Translations under genes and position numbers: made by a program
From: Stereocaulon alpinum
Taxonomy: Eukaryota; Ascomycota; Lecanoromycetes; Lecanorales; Stereocaulaceae
Direction: 5' to 3'
NCBI GenBank assembly: GCA_018257865.1
Contig: JAEUBA010000021.1
Coordinates: 1 to 64,000 of the forward strand
DNA: 64,000 nt
Notes under the pieces: generated by a model
Database searches by the model: none
The model's input: the letters and a program-made list of their open reading frames with translations, nothing else
Told to the model about the DNA's origin: nothing
Shown here: one piece after another, positions 1 through 11,396 of the stretch
Layout: every line of letters starts with the position of its first letter
Position numbering within the stretch: the stretch's first letter is position 1

Positions 1-1690
1 TCTTGCGGCTAGGAAAGGCACACTACGTGTACCATCTACTGGTTTCACAAATAATATAATAGAACACCCTCATTAGTATATATAGATACTAGAATAGGCG
101 TATAAACCAATCAATCAATCAACGGCGTAGTAGCCCTTATCTTCTAAGTAAGCTACTAAGAGCAAATTATAATATATTATAGGTATATAGTAGACGCTAG
201 TAAGCTTAATTATTAAAAGTTTTCTATTTACTATTCTTAGATAGTCTACGTTTCTAATTCCTAGGACTCTTAGGGAGTTACCGTCGATTCCTAATAGTAT
301 TTTATTAACTTTCTAGTAAGTCTAAAACTTAGAAATATCCTATATAGTATAGACGTTAGAGGCGGTATTAATATAAACCGCTTCCTCCTTTAGATTAGAA
401 GGAATTAATATATTAATCCTTCTTAAGTTAAGCTCGTTACGTAAGGATTTCTTTATAATACTAGGCCTAATATATTCGTTAGATTCGCTAGCTTTCTTAT
501 TTTAAGCTTCTACGGATAAATTCTTCGCAGGCGGGGTTAGAGGCGCTATTAATATCTTTATAATAGAGGCCTTCTTCTTATTAGCTTCTTTTTCTTTACT
601 AATTCTTTCCTAGATTTCCTTATTCGGAATCTAGTCGTCCGGGGCTAAGTGCGGATTAGTATACTAGTAATTTTCTTTACGGTAGTAACTATAGTAGTAA
701 GGGTAGTTTTTCCTACTATCTTTTTTCTTCTTATTCTTTCTCTTAGTAGGAGGATTCCTACTATAAGGTCGGCTGGTGCTAGTAGGGCTTTTAGGAGGCT
801 TTTTTTCCTCCTATTTACTAAATTTAGCTACTTACGCTTTAGTATTATTATTATTATTAAGTCGCCTTTATTACTCCGCTAAGCTCGCTACTACAGTATT
901 AATATTAAGTACGATCCTAAAAACCTTAGATTATTATATAAGGTTAAAGATATATAATATATAGGATTCTTCTAAGCTATTATAAAAAAGTACTAAAAGG
1001 ATTATTAGTAATAGTAGCGTACTAAGTAAGCTTAATTTATTCTAGTATTACTTAATTACTAAGGCGTACTTATAAATAGTGCTATATAAGGATAATTTAA
1101 GGCGGGTGAGTATTCCTAACGCTATATTAATCGAAGTAATTATAGACGAGCTATATAATTATTTTAGCTTAACCTACGTATTATAGGCTAGCTCTATCCC
1201 CCTAATATATTATACTAGTTTTAGTTTATAGTATAGCGATAGTATTACTATAGTAGTATTATTTTTCTTATTCTAAATCTCCTAGGCGGCGTTATACGCG
1301 TTAATTTATTCCTAGGAATACTTTAGAGCTGCGGCCTTAAGGCTAATAGGCGGATTAGGAGGTATTAGTAGTAGTAGTAATATAGGTTCCTTCTTTCTTC
1401 CTAAGACTACGTCCTATACCTTTTAGACTTTAAATACTAAGGTTATCTATTACTTAAACTATAGCTAATTACGAACCCCCTTTAGTAGTACCTTATTAGA
1501 TAATAAGGAGTCTATCTTAGTATTAAGTCTTTAGTATCTACTAGTATTAGGTTCTTCTTTAATCGTAGGGGGTTAGATTCTAGTTTCGAAATTTCTTTAA
1601 CTCCCTAGTTAATAGGTATATAGTATTTCGTCCTAGGTAGTAATTTAACGCTAACGGGTTATAGAACCTAGGCTTATAACCCTTTAGAAT
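1..1690 (-). mobile_element. Degenerate copia-like retrotransposon fragment (gag-protease part), RIP-mutated
   Basis: Read on the minus strand, this AT-rich block resembles the 5' part of a Ty1/copia element. From right to left I see a primer-binding site (1667-1681), a gag-like stretch (about 1560 down to 1000) with W/K/L-rich text broken by TAG and TAA codons, a zinc-knuckle-like patch near 655-700, and a protease-like tail near 110-400 whose end reads like the copia pattern of a hydrophobic run, then N-L-L, then L-E-D-K-G-Y. Almost every stop is explained by CAG/CAA to TAG/TAA or TGG to TAG changes, which is the RIP pattern. No open frame survives. The fragment runs off or stops near the left edge; bases 1-110 look less mutated. 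Integrase and RT are not in the window. The family call is inference from translated similarity seen by eye. Confidence 0.6.
1667..1681 (-). promoter_or_regulatory. Putative tRNA primer-binding site of the minus-strand element
   Basis: The minus strand reads ggttataagcctagg, identical over 15 nt to the site just inside the left LTR of the second element (2505-2519). Allowing RIP transitions, it resembles the complement of the anticodon-stem part of initiator tRNA-Met, the half-tRNA primer type known for copia. If so, the 5' LTR of this element lies just to the right, from about 1682 upward. I could not define that LTR's far end. Confidence 0.5.
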
Positions 1691-2310
1691 ATTAGTAAGC
1701 TATCGACTGATTGGTTATTAATTTAGGGTGGAATAATCTATTACTATTAGAGTTATTGCAGCTAGATAGAATTGTATGCAGAGATTTTATCTAGTGCGCG
1801 TATAGAGGCCTTGGTAGGCCCTAACCCTAATAGGCTAGCTAAGCGAGCCTTGCCAAGTAAGCCTCAACCACCATAGTTTTCACCACTTATTCTAACGAAG
1901 ACTATAAGACTGATGATCAAAGACCTTGTAGATTTAGCCCTAGGGAGAAAAATGTTGTCTTCAAACGCTCCGACCTTAGAAGGAAGTACATAAGCTTAGT
2001 GTAGCTTCTCTCATAATCAGGTGCGTGGAAACGTCAAGGCTTTTCGCAACTAGCCGCGGCGGAAAGTGCTTGATAGACATATTGCATTGTATCATTATCC
2101 TAATCTCAAGTTTTGCGAGGGGAAAGAGATTATGGGTGCGAAGAAGTGTTTGGCCCCTGATTCCGTGCCAATCTGACTACCTTAGACTGCAAGCCACAGA
2201 TAAGCTTCTCCTTTAGAGGCAAAAGTTAAAGCTGAGTAGACGTCTAAGGGACGGCCCGCCTAACTAGCCTGATCAGACATAGAACCGAGTATCTTCTCAG
2301 ACATAAGACG
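1691..2310. other. Spacer between the two retroelements, mostly not RIP-mutated
   Basis: After about 1740 the base composition changes abruptly: CA and TG dinucleotides reappear. The first part probably contains the LTR of the minus-strand element. A two-unit telomere-like stretch ccctaaccctaa is at 1819-1830. The short open frame around 2025-2216 has no recognisable product and is probably chance. Confidence 0.4.
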
Positions 2311-2315
2311 TGAAC
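2311..2315. repeat. Left target-site duplication (TGAAC)
   Basis: The five bases tgaac directly precede the left LTR and recur directly after the right LTR at 7170-7174. Five-base duplications are usual for LTR retrotransposon integrases. Confidence 0.85.
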
Positions 2316-2504
2316 TGTTGAATATTCGCTTCATAGCTTGCAGCTTGGCGGTCTTGGCAATTTGTAGCAGAAATTCTCCTTTCTCTCCTATATATATAAT
2401 ACAATACTAAGTAGTCTAATATATAACTACTGCTGGTCAATCAAGCTGTATCGTTACCTATAAGAGGTTCCTATAATATTATACCGAATAAGCCTATTCT
2501 AATA
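2316..2504 (+). repeat. Left LTR of the copia element (189 bp)
   Basis: It aligns to the right LTR (6927-7169) end to end but lacks 54 bp, lying between two copies of a gcggtcttrgcaa-like sequence that are present in the right LTR. The terminal CA has become TA by transition. Differences between the LTRs are otherwise almost all transitions. Confidence 0.9.
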
Positions 2505-2520
2505 GGTTATAAGCCTAGGC
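2505..2520 (+). promoter_or_regulatory. Primer-binding site of the copia element
   Basis: Immediately after the left LTR the sequence is ggttataagcctaggc. With C-to-T and G-to-A changes reverted it would complement the anticodon-stem region of initiator tRNA-Met, the internal half-tRNA primer reported for copia-type elements. The same 15 nt mark the oppositely oriented element at 1667-1681. Confidence 0.6.
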
Positions 2521-4997
2521 TAGTGCTTGTATCTACCGCAGAAGCCGTAGGTTACTAATTACTAGAGATTTCGATATAACTCGAATCTATAGCTATTAGC
2601 GAAGTCGCTACTATAACTAGCTATTAGAATATAGCGAAGCTTAATAGGGCAGATAACTACTTAATATAGGAGGTAGCGGTTAGGTTAGAGTTAATCTAAG
2701 CAGATCTATTTAATATCCTTAAAGATAGCTATATTATTCCTACCTTTACTAGCGATATTATTAAAGAACTAGACCTAAGAGTTAGTAGGCTAGATAGATA
2801 TAACTACGCTAAATATATATTAGTTAATAGGAAAGCTCTAGTAACTATCTACCTATTAATTAAAACGTATATCTATATATAGATTAAGACTTTTACTGAA
2901 GGTTAGTAAGCCTAGAAGAAATTAAAAGAGCTATATAATAAGAATATAGATATAATATTTAAAGTAGCTCTCTATAAGCTCTTAAGGTTAAAGCTATTAG
3001 ACTATAAAGACGTCCCTACCTACCTATTAGCTTTTAAAGAATATATAGTAAAGATAGAGGAAATAGGGAGTTTATATAACTATAAGTAATAGGTTACCTA
3101 CTATAAAAGAGGGCTTCTATAATATCTATAGAAATATATATTTACTCTATCCTAGTACGACGTTCGAAGTAAAAGGTAAGTTAATCTTAACTTTATTATA
3201 ACTAAGCTTAAAAACCGTATATAATCCGATCGACTAAACGAGAGGATAAATAAGACTAGCGTACGACGCAGCTACAGCGGAAATAATACTAAGAAAGGTT
3301 AGGGATTAAGATAAGGATCTATATCTAAGGGAGGATCTATATCTAAGAGTAAGGATTAGGACGATTATAAGTATAACGGTAAGCTATATAGATATAGCAA
3401 AAATTGCTATTTATAATATCCTAATAAGAAACCTTACTAGGTGAAGAAACGTAAGGATAAGGATAGTAAAAAGGAGGATAATAATAAAGTTAGATCTACC
3501 CTATCTATATATAATACGAAGGTCTTCTCTATTACTCTAAAACTACTAGATAATACGAGCTAATCAAATAGATCGCACGCTATTATTATCGATAGCGGCG
3601 ACGAGGAATATACCTATTAGGATCGTTCTAAATTTAAAGACTATACTACTATTAAGAATATATACGTTAGCGGCGTTACCGACGGTATCCTAGAAGTTAA
3701 AGGTATAGGGATAGTTATAATCCCTACCGTAATTAATAGCTAAGTACTGCTATTTAATTTACTAAATATAAGGTATATACCTAAGATAAGGTATAACTTA
3801 CTATCGACTACTTAATTAGATATTAAGGGTTATACCTATACCGGAGGTAATAGCCGTAAGGAGTTCTTAGATAAGGACGGTAATACTATCCTCTAAGGGG
3901 AACTTTATAATAGGACCTACTACCTAGCTACCTTATAGGATATAAATACGTTAATAATTAACCGCCTTAAATTAAGTAAGCTAGCTAAGAATAATATATC
4001 CTAAACTACCTAGCACCGCTATTTTAGATATATTAGTATAGAAGCTACGAAAGCTATTACTAAGAGTACTAGTATTAACTGCGAGGTAGCTAACCGCCTC
4101 TAAAAGGATAAACCGTAGGAACTATATAAAGCTTATATATCTAGTAAGATCTACCGTATACCGTCGAGAATACCTATTACTCGATTAACTATAAAAGGGC
4201 AGACGTTATTAATAGACCTATTAATAGCCGGTAACGTCGTTATACTAGGAGGCTATAAATATATCCTAATAGTAATATATAAGGCTACCGGCTTCGTACG
4301 AATTACCTACCTATAAGACTGCGGAGGTTTATACTACCACCTTAAATAGGAATTAAAATACCTAGATACTAAGGGGATAAAAGTCGCTTATATTAGGAGT
4401 AATAACGAATTCTTATACTTAGCTGCTTGCGGCGAGTTATATAAGTAATAGGGTATCGAAGTAATCCCTACTATCATATATAATCCTTTATAAAACGGAA
4501 TTATAGAACGTCTAAATAAGATACTATTCTAGCGATTTAAAGCAGTCCTCTATAATTTAGGGCTACTATAAGGTTTCTAGGGTAAGGTGATATACTATAT
4601 TATATACGTCCTTAATCTAATCCCTAGTAAGAAGGATAGGAAAAGCCTATTCGAAAAGTAGTATAGCTATAAGCCGCAGGCTACTTACCTTAAGCTATTC
4701 GGTTATATATATTACGCCTATAACATATTACTATCGCTAAAAAAGCTAGATAATAAGGCTATTAAGTATCGCTTTCTAGGATACAAAGGCAAGTCGATCT
4801 ACCGCCTATAGGATATAAAGAATAAGAAGGCTATCCGCTCACCGTATATAGTTTTTAATAAGAAGGCGAAGACTTTACTAGATACTCTAGAGAGTATATT
4901 TTTTAAAGACGCTAACGCAGAAGCAGACGACTTCTATATATAGGACTTCGTAACAGCCGGAGGCCCGCTACTAGAGTCTAGTACTAACGTCTTAGAC

Positions 4998-5058
4998 TTA
5001 GAGGGAGCCTCAGTTTTAGAGGGAGCCTTAGAGGGAGCCTTAAACTTAGAGGGAGCCT
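4998..5058 (+). repeat. Four copies of a 13-nt PPT-like repeat inside pol
   Basis: The unit ttagagggagcct occurs at 4998, 5016, 5028 and 5046, in the linker between integrase and RT. In the pol frame it would read as repeats of L-E-G-A. Its first ten bases equal the 3' polypurine tract of the same element (6917-6926). The repeats are purine-rich and almost free of RIP changes. Confidence 0.8.
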
Positions 5059-6916
5059 CAACCTAATCAGCTAATAATTTAGATAATAAGGAAGATAAGG
5101 AGGTAGCTGCTAAGGTATCTACTAAGGCGCCTACTAAGGTAACTACTACTACTACTACTCTACCTCCTACGTAAGTATCTACTAATATACTAGGTACTAT
5201 ACCGACTAGGAAGTTAACCCGTCTAAAGAAAAATATTAACTATTTAGATATTAATAAAAATGGCCTTAGGGGCAACTTTAGCTCTTATTTAATAAAGGTT
5301 ATTAAGAGTACCGCCCTACTGCTTATATTAGTTAATAAGGTACTGAATAGGATCGATAGTACGGAGTATTAAGAAGCTTTTAATACTAAGATAGATAATT
5401 ACCGCTACTAGGGGACGTTTAATCCCCTATATAAGCTACCGCTAGGGACAAAGATCGTCAAAACCTAGTAGGTATTAGTATATAAGAAGGGACTAATAGG
5501 AGAGATTACTAAGTATAAGGCTCGCTAGGTTACTAAAGGTTTCAGCTAATAAAAAGGCGTTAATTATAACGAAACCTTCTTATTAACTCTTAAGTAGTTA
5601 TTAATTCGCGTCTTAATAGCTATCGCCGCGAAGTACGACTTAGTTATAGAATTATTAGATATAGTATTAGTATTTCTTAAAGCGCTACTATACTATAACG
5701 TTTAGGTAGAGTAACCGCCTAGATATACTAATAGGAAGCTAGGATACGCCTATAAATTAAATAGAGTATTATACAGCTTAAAGTAAGTATCTTATAAATA
5801 GTATAAGACGCTATACGCTGAGCTAAAGAAGCACGGTTTCTAAAGAATCGAGTAGGACTACTTAATCTTTATTAATAATATTACTAGAGTAATTATTAGG
5901 GCTTACGTCGATAATCTACTAATAATTACGAAGGACCGTAAGGATATTACTACTATTAAGGTAATCCTAGATAAACGCTTCCGATTTAAACACCTTAGTA
6001 ACGTTAAAGAGTACTTAGGAATAGAAGTAGTAAGAACTAGATCTATACTTTATATTAACTAGACTAAGTACGTCCGCAGCCTATTAGTTAAGCTAGGAAT
6101 ATAAGAGTATAGACTAGCTAGATCGCTAATAGAGTATAGCGAAATATAGCTAGCGGAAGGAGTCTAAGCCTTACCGAATAAAGTTAAGGCGTACTAGTCC
6201 CTAGTCGGGGCGTTAAATTAGCTTAGTACTATAACTAGGCCTAATATTAGTCTTATAGTTAGTAGATTAGCAAGATTTAATAGGAACCCTACCGCTAAGT
6301 ACCTACTAGCGGCTAAGCGAGTTATTAGATATTTATCTAGAACTCTAGATATTAGAATTACGTATAAGGCTAGCGGTAAGGAAGGCCTGTAAGGCTACTT
6401 AGACGCCTTATAGTATAATAGTTAGGAGACTAGTAGATCTATCGGAGCCTACGTATATAAATTATATAATAGTATAATATTATAGTTAACTAAGCTTTAA
6501 AAGCAAGTTACCCTATCTTCTATTAAGTCCGAATATATAGCGGCAGTAGAGGTAGTAAAGGAAGGACTATTCCTAGGGCCTATAATTAAGAATCTAGGCT
6601 TCGATAATAGAGACTTTCTAGTAAGCCTAGCAGTTAATAATTAAGCTACTATTAAACTAGCTTCTAACCTAACTAATTATAGCGCGATAAAGTATATTAG
6701 GATATACTACTACTTTATTAGGGAGTTAGTAGGCGAAACTAAAGAAATCGCTCTCTACTGGGTTAATACGAAGTCGCAGTATACTAACCCCTTAATAAAA
6801 CCTTTAGGTCCTAGTACCTGCGGCCCTGCTAGAGGCCTACTAGGTCTAGCGGCGGGCAAAAGATAAAGCTATATAGGTAATATAGTAGGGCAGTAGACCT
6901 CGCTGTCGCTATAAGC

Positions 6917-6926
6917 TTAGAGGGAG
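6917..6926 (+). promoter_or_regulatory. 3' polypurine tract of the copia element
   Basis: The sequence ttagagggag directly abuts the first base of the right LTR, the normal position of the plus-strand primer in LTR retrotransposons. Confidence 0.75.
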
Positions 6927-7169
6927 TGTTAAATATTCGCTTTATAGCTTGCAGCTTAGCGGTCTTAGTAATAATCAGCCGCTAGAGCGGTCTTAGCAAA
7001 TGATTAGCAGCTAGCAGAGTTTTTATTTGTAGCAGAAATTCTCCTTTCTCTCCTATGTATGTAATGTAACACCAAGCAGTCTAATACATAGCTACTGCTG
7101 GTCAATCAAGCTGCATCGTTACCTACAAGAGGTTCCTATGACATCATACCGAATAAGCCTATTCTAACA
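6927..7169 (+). repeat. Right LTR of the copia element (243 bp)
   Basis: It starts TGTTAAATATTCGC and ends attctaaca. The first 80 or so bases carry RIP-type changes relative to the left LTR, while the remaining bases look unmutated. Confidence 0.9.
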
Positions 7170-7174
7170 TGAAC
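7170..7174. repeat. Right target-site duplication (TGAAC)
   Basis: This is an exact copy of bases 2311-2315 on the other side of the element. Confidence 0.85.
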
Positions 7175-7881
7175 ACTGAACGGTAGTTTTGGTACTGCTT
7201 CTGTTGCTTGATCAGACAGGTCCCGTCCTTACGCTTACGGTAATTTCAACGGCCAAACTTTGACTCCCACAACTCTCTGGAGACTGTCGAGACCGTTCTG
7301 CTTAGTCATCCTTGCAAGTCGCTACTTAGCTTTGACCACGTCTCGCAATTGATTCGCAAGCAAGCGTGCAAACTATCCTGTATCCTTCCCAAAGCTTTAT
7401 CACGACCTCTGACAAGACTGACGTACGCTACCACCTTATGTGGATTTACCTTGGGAGCAGGTTCTTGAAGGGAAGCGACTCTGCTGTTAGCTATTGGCAG
7501 TCAAAACCTCAGGTATTACGTACGGCTTCGGTTTTCTGATTTCCACTTTCCCAGACGTAGGGCCTTGAACAACGCAAGGCTTTGTGACTATTGTAATTGT
7601 CACTCAGACGGCAGAAATTGCAGAGCAATATTTGGTTCTGCTCGATGATGTGCTGAGGTATGAAAGGTGAAGTGCCTGAGATTCAGAGAGCAATTGGGAG
7701 GACAGGCATTATTTTTGTTGTCCTAGACCTTGTATCTATAAGGAAAGGGCGATAGCTTGATGTAAGGGCCAAAACCAGGACATCTTTCCCGAACTCCGTT
7801 AACCCTTTCGCTTTGAGAGAGGAAGGCTGCTGAGCACCAAAGACCTCACTCAGGACGTCCTCAATCCAGAACCGAACTATA
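7175..7881. other. Intergenic region upstream of trpD
   Basis: This is normal-composition DNA between the retroelement and the trpD start codon. It must hold the trpD promoter. I see no ORF, TATA box or known operator I could defend. Confidence 0.4.
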
Positions 7882-9132
7882 ATGTCCAGCTCAACTCCCC
7901 ACACCGCCGCCATCAACATAACGCCACTCCTCAAAAAGCTTCATAAACCCGAAGTTCACGGCCTTGCAACAGCAGGAGATATATCTGCCGCCTTCGCCCT
8001 CATCTTCGAAGAAAACCGCCTCTCCAATATCCAGGCTGCTACATTCTTAACCCTCCTCTCCACCACCTCCCGCGACAAAGATGCCAACGTCATCGCCGCC
8101 TGCGCAGCTCGAATGCGTGATGCCGCCTCCCCTGTGGACCTACACCAACTCCAAACCATCATCCATCGAAGAGCACGAACAGAAGGAGCTTACTATGGCG
8201 GATTATGTGACATTGTAGGTACAGGAGGCTCCGCTGTTCAGACCTACAACATTAGCACCACGGCTTCCTTGATCGCCTCTTCCTTCCTGCTCATGTCCAA
8301 ACATGGCAACAGAGCGCAAACCTCTGTTTCCGGAGCCGCAGATATCCTCTCATCCATCGCTCCCACCCCACCAAACCTTTTGGCCTCAAACGCAGAGAAT
8401 ATCCCCGTAATTTACGAGAATTCATCCTATGCCTTCCTCTTCGCGCCAAATTTCCACCCTGGAATGCGTTTCGCCGCCCCGTTACGCAGAGAAATGGGTA
8501 TACGTACCATCTTCAATCTGCTCGGACCACTTGCGCATCCGATTGAGGAATTAGTAGAAGCGCGTGTAGTTGGTGTTACGGAAACTTCACTTGGTGCTAC
8601 GTTTGCACAAGCGCTGGCGATATCTAGCAAGCAGAAAGTTTCTGGGAGGAGGAAAGCGATGGTTGTCTGTGCGCGGGCAGGACTCGATGAGATCTCTTGC
8701 GAGGGCGTGACAGATTGCTGGATGCTGTATGAGGCTGAAGATGGTCAGATAGGCATCAGGCAGTTCACTCTTGAGCCAGAGAACTTCGGTTTCTCATCCC
8801 ATCCTCTCACCGCTATCAGGGGTGGTGATGCACCGAAGGACAATGCTGTGATTTTGATGCAGATGCTGAGGGGCGAATTGAAGCAGGATGACCCGATCCT
8901 GCAGGTCGTACTGATGAACGCGGCGGCGATGCTGGTGGTTAGTGGGGCTTGTGAGGCTCAAGGTAGTTATATGGGTGAGGGTGGTGATGGGAGTGTGATT
9001 CAGGACAGAGGACCGGGTGGGGGAAGGTGGAAGGAAGGTGTAAGGAGGGCGAGATGGGCGGTTCAAAGTGGCGCTGCATTGAAGAGTTTAGGGGCTTTTA
9101 TTGAGGTTTCTAACAGCCTTGGAGGGAAATGA
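7882..9132 (+). CDS. trpD: Anthranilate phosphoribosyltransferase
   Basis: This single-exon gene encodes 416 residues. The enzyme transfers the phosphoribosyl group of PRPP to anthranilate in tryptophan synthesis. Fungi usually encode it as a separate gene (TRP4 in yeast), as here. The N-terminal helical domain (about 1-100) is followed by the PRPP-binding loop GTGGS (113-117), the NISTTAS stretch (123-129), KHGNR (140-144) and the NLLGPL motif (about 212-217), all hallmarks of the family. The C-terminus has a glycine-rich insert (GPGGGRW) before the last helix. The length fits fungal homologues. The first ATG is used; a short antisense ORF crossing the start is a shadow. The gene is convergent with the sugar transporter, 217 bp away. 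Confidence 0.95.
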   Translation: MSSSTPHTAAINITPLLKKLHKPEVHGLATAGDISAAFALIFEENRLSNIQAATFLTLLSTTSRDKDANVIAACAARMRDAASPVDLHQLQTIIHRRARTEGAYYGGLCDIVGTGGSAVQTYNISTTASLIASSFLLMSKHGNRAQTSVSGAADILSSIAPTPPNLLASNAENIPVIYENSSYAFLFAPNFHPGMRFAAPLRREMGIRTIFNLLGPLAHPIEELVEARVVGVTETSLGATFAQALAISSKQKVSGRRKAMVVCARAGLDEISCEGVTDCWMLYEAEDGQIGIRQFTLEPENFGFSSHPLTAIRGGDAPKDNAVILMQMLRGELKQDDPILQVVLMNAAAMLVVSGACEAQGSYMGEGGDGSVIQDRGPGGGRWKEGVRRARWAVQSGAALKSLGAFIEVSNSLGGK

Positions 9133-9349
9133 CTGCACCAATCTCAGCATGCGTCAGGGCCAACAAGTCGGCGCGGAATGTGTATTCACTCTATCATAAA
9201 CCTATTTGAAAACCGGGATATTGCTTGTAAACATGGTGTATAAAGCTGAATGAAGAGAAATAAAAGTCAGAACGTAACGACGACCAGTATATAGCAAATT
9301 CCATGACTCCCCTAACCAGTCTCCGCACGAAGTCATACCAGACCATCGC

Positions 9350-11396
9350 CTACACCTTCTCCACCTCCTCAGCGCCCTTCTCGTCATCAAAGTCACCCCT
9401 GTTCGCCCTCTCTATAGCGGCAAGCCTATACTTGTTGGCCTCAGGATTCTGTCCGATAGCTGAACTATTACGCCTAACCTCGGCCTGCTCGCGCTCAATA
9501 TAACGAACAGGACGCTTAGAGGAGATGGCATCTTTGTCCTTGAAGATGAAGATGTTTTGGTTCTCTCGGAAGAATCTATCAACGTCTTCGAGCGTACGAT
9601 CTGAGGTTTCTGGGTAGAAAAGGTAGACGATGGGTACGAAGGAGGCGTTAAAGATAGTCCAGATGATATAGAATTTCCATTGCAGTGTTTGAATGCCGAT
9701 TGGGGTAATTTCGACGACTGAGTGATAGCATTAAGAACGCATCTGTGGCAAAGGATTTGTGGGAATGACTTACCCATGTAGTTGAAAGCCCAGTTAGTCG
9801 CTGTACCCAAAGCTGCACCTTTCGTGCGCATGGATAGAGAATTGATCTCTGTAGGATAGAGCCACGGGACACCTTGGAAGCCGATGCCAAAGCAAATATA
9901 ATAACTGCGTATTCGTTTAGTAAGCGGTGTCACTCGAATGGAGCAATAGGCGCTCACGTGAAGAAGAAAGCCACAGATGCCGCGGCAACTTGCTTGCTGC
10001 CACTGTAGCCGGGCAACTCGTTATATCGCAGAAGAATGGTAATCATGAGATAGCTGAGGAACTGGCCAGTAGCCGCGTACATCAACATCTTGCGCCTACC
10101 CCACCGCTAGAATTTTTCGTAAGTAACAGTGGTAGTAATCGGGATTACTCCCAGCTTACCTCAACATTCGGAATTCCAATCATTGAAAATCTGACAGCCT
10201 ATTAGCTGAGGCGGTTTTCGGTTTGGCAACAACGGGGGTCCACTTACGCAAGATAGCTGACAGAATTGCATGCAGCCAGTAATCGTGCCAATTTCTCGTT
10301 CAATCCGACTGACTGTATGAGGACTGTCGGCAAATAATATGAGGTGACGTTTATCCCAGCAAGCTGCTGCATAGCCTGGGCTCCCGCCCCAAGGATCAAT
10401 CGACGGACGGTAGAGGTTCCGTTGCCGCTCCTGCCTCTTAACAGATCCAACCATCCAACACCATTTTCTCGTTCGTATTGTACAGCCCATTGGATTTCCT
10501 TGGACTCAGTAATGACGTATGCATCATCGACTGAAGTTGCCTCGAGGTCGGCAATGATTTGCTCGGCTTCGTCAACATGGTCATGTGCGATCAGCCATCT
10601 GGGACTCTCTGGAAGCCACGGTACCGTTGCGAACAGAATAAAGATGAAGAAAAATTGGAATGCCAATGGAAATCTCCAGGCAACAGGACCATTGACATAT
10701 GAGAAGCCGTATGTTATCCAGTTGCTGAGGGAGAAGCCGGCAATGTTCAATATCAATTCGATCACCACAAGTTTTCCTCTCCAAGCAGCCTTCGATGTCT
10801 CAGCCTGCCACACTGGCGCAGTTGCTGTATTCAATCCATTTCCTAGACCAGCCACGATCCTTCCAACGATCATTTGTGGAACGCCGTAGGCTGATATTTG
10901 AAGTATAGCTCCGATGGACATGACGGTCGTGCCTAAGAGAATAGATTTCTTCCTGCCCAGCCGTTCACCGATTGAGAAAGCAGCGATGGCACCGAAAAAA
11001 CATCCCACCTGAGGATTCCCAGAATCAGCATCTCTTATCACCTTTTCTCTTCGGCTGAAGGCACGAGGGAAAGAGTAATGGCTTAGAATACATAACTCAC
11101 GTCGTAGATCGCGGTGACCGTGCCAAGTAGCGAGGTATGCTCAGGGCCATTTAGATTCAGGGTATTGAGAAAGTCCTGTGTGACAATGACACCGCCTACG
11201 TTGGTAGACGATTAGCGAAGGCTTTGCATTGAAGCTAGGCAGAATCTAGGAAGACCGCACCGAATACACCTTGGTCATAACCAAACAGAGTCATATCGGT
11301 GGAACACGCGACAGATACCCAGAAGGTTAGCCATCCTCCAGTCAGACCAAAGTATGGCCTCTTGCCTCCCTTCTGACCACGTTTGAATATAGGCAT
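9350..11396 (-). CDS. MFS sugar (hexose) transporter
   Basis: This is a seven-exon gene: 11396-11261, 11195-11101, 11008-10248, 10190-10160, 10106-9958, 9904-9774 and 9717-9350. Together they give 556 residues. The product belongs to the sugar porter branch of the major facilitator superfamily, with 12 expected membrane helices, and should import hexoses across the plasma membrane. Signature text includes GYDQGVFGG near residue 40-48, GERLGRK after helix 2, the PESPRWL motif in the cytosolic loop, the second-half RWGRRK, and PWLYPTE. Exon 4 is only 31 nt, and its acceptor was chosen because it alone restores the frame into IGIPNVE-RWGRR. The tail is acidic and charged. The substrate cannot be read from sequence. 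All phases add up to an exact frame, so the model is well supported. Confidence 0.9.

Larger units (their letters stand above)
2316..7169 (+). mobile_element. Full-length Ty1/copia LTR retrotransposon, inactivated by RIP
   Basis: The element has two LTRs starting TGTT and ending in ...attctaaca (right copy), a primer-binding site, a polypurine tract and a 5-bp target duplication, so it is one structurally complete insertion of about 4.85 kb. The internal order is gag, protease, integrase, RT, RNase H, which is the copia order. Recognisable remnants are a zinc-knuckle-like patch (about 3380-3430), a protease D-S-G (3591-3599), an integrase H-x-x-x-F-like pre-domain (about 4010) and catalytic core (about 4200-4530), an RT ETF motif (about 5565) and YVD-N box (5904-5915), and RNase H text (about 6385-6460 and 6518-6545). 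Dozens of in-frame TAG/TAA codons follow the RIP pattern, and two catalytic Asp codons read AAT. No protein can be made. Confidence 0.9.

Noticed and set aside
649..964. Two overlapping hydrophobic ORFs in the AT-rich block
   Set aside because: They are antisense to the RIP-mutated gag remnant, and their Ile/Leu/Tyr-rich text is what AT-rich mutated DNA yields by chance.
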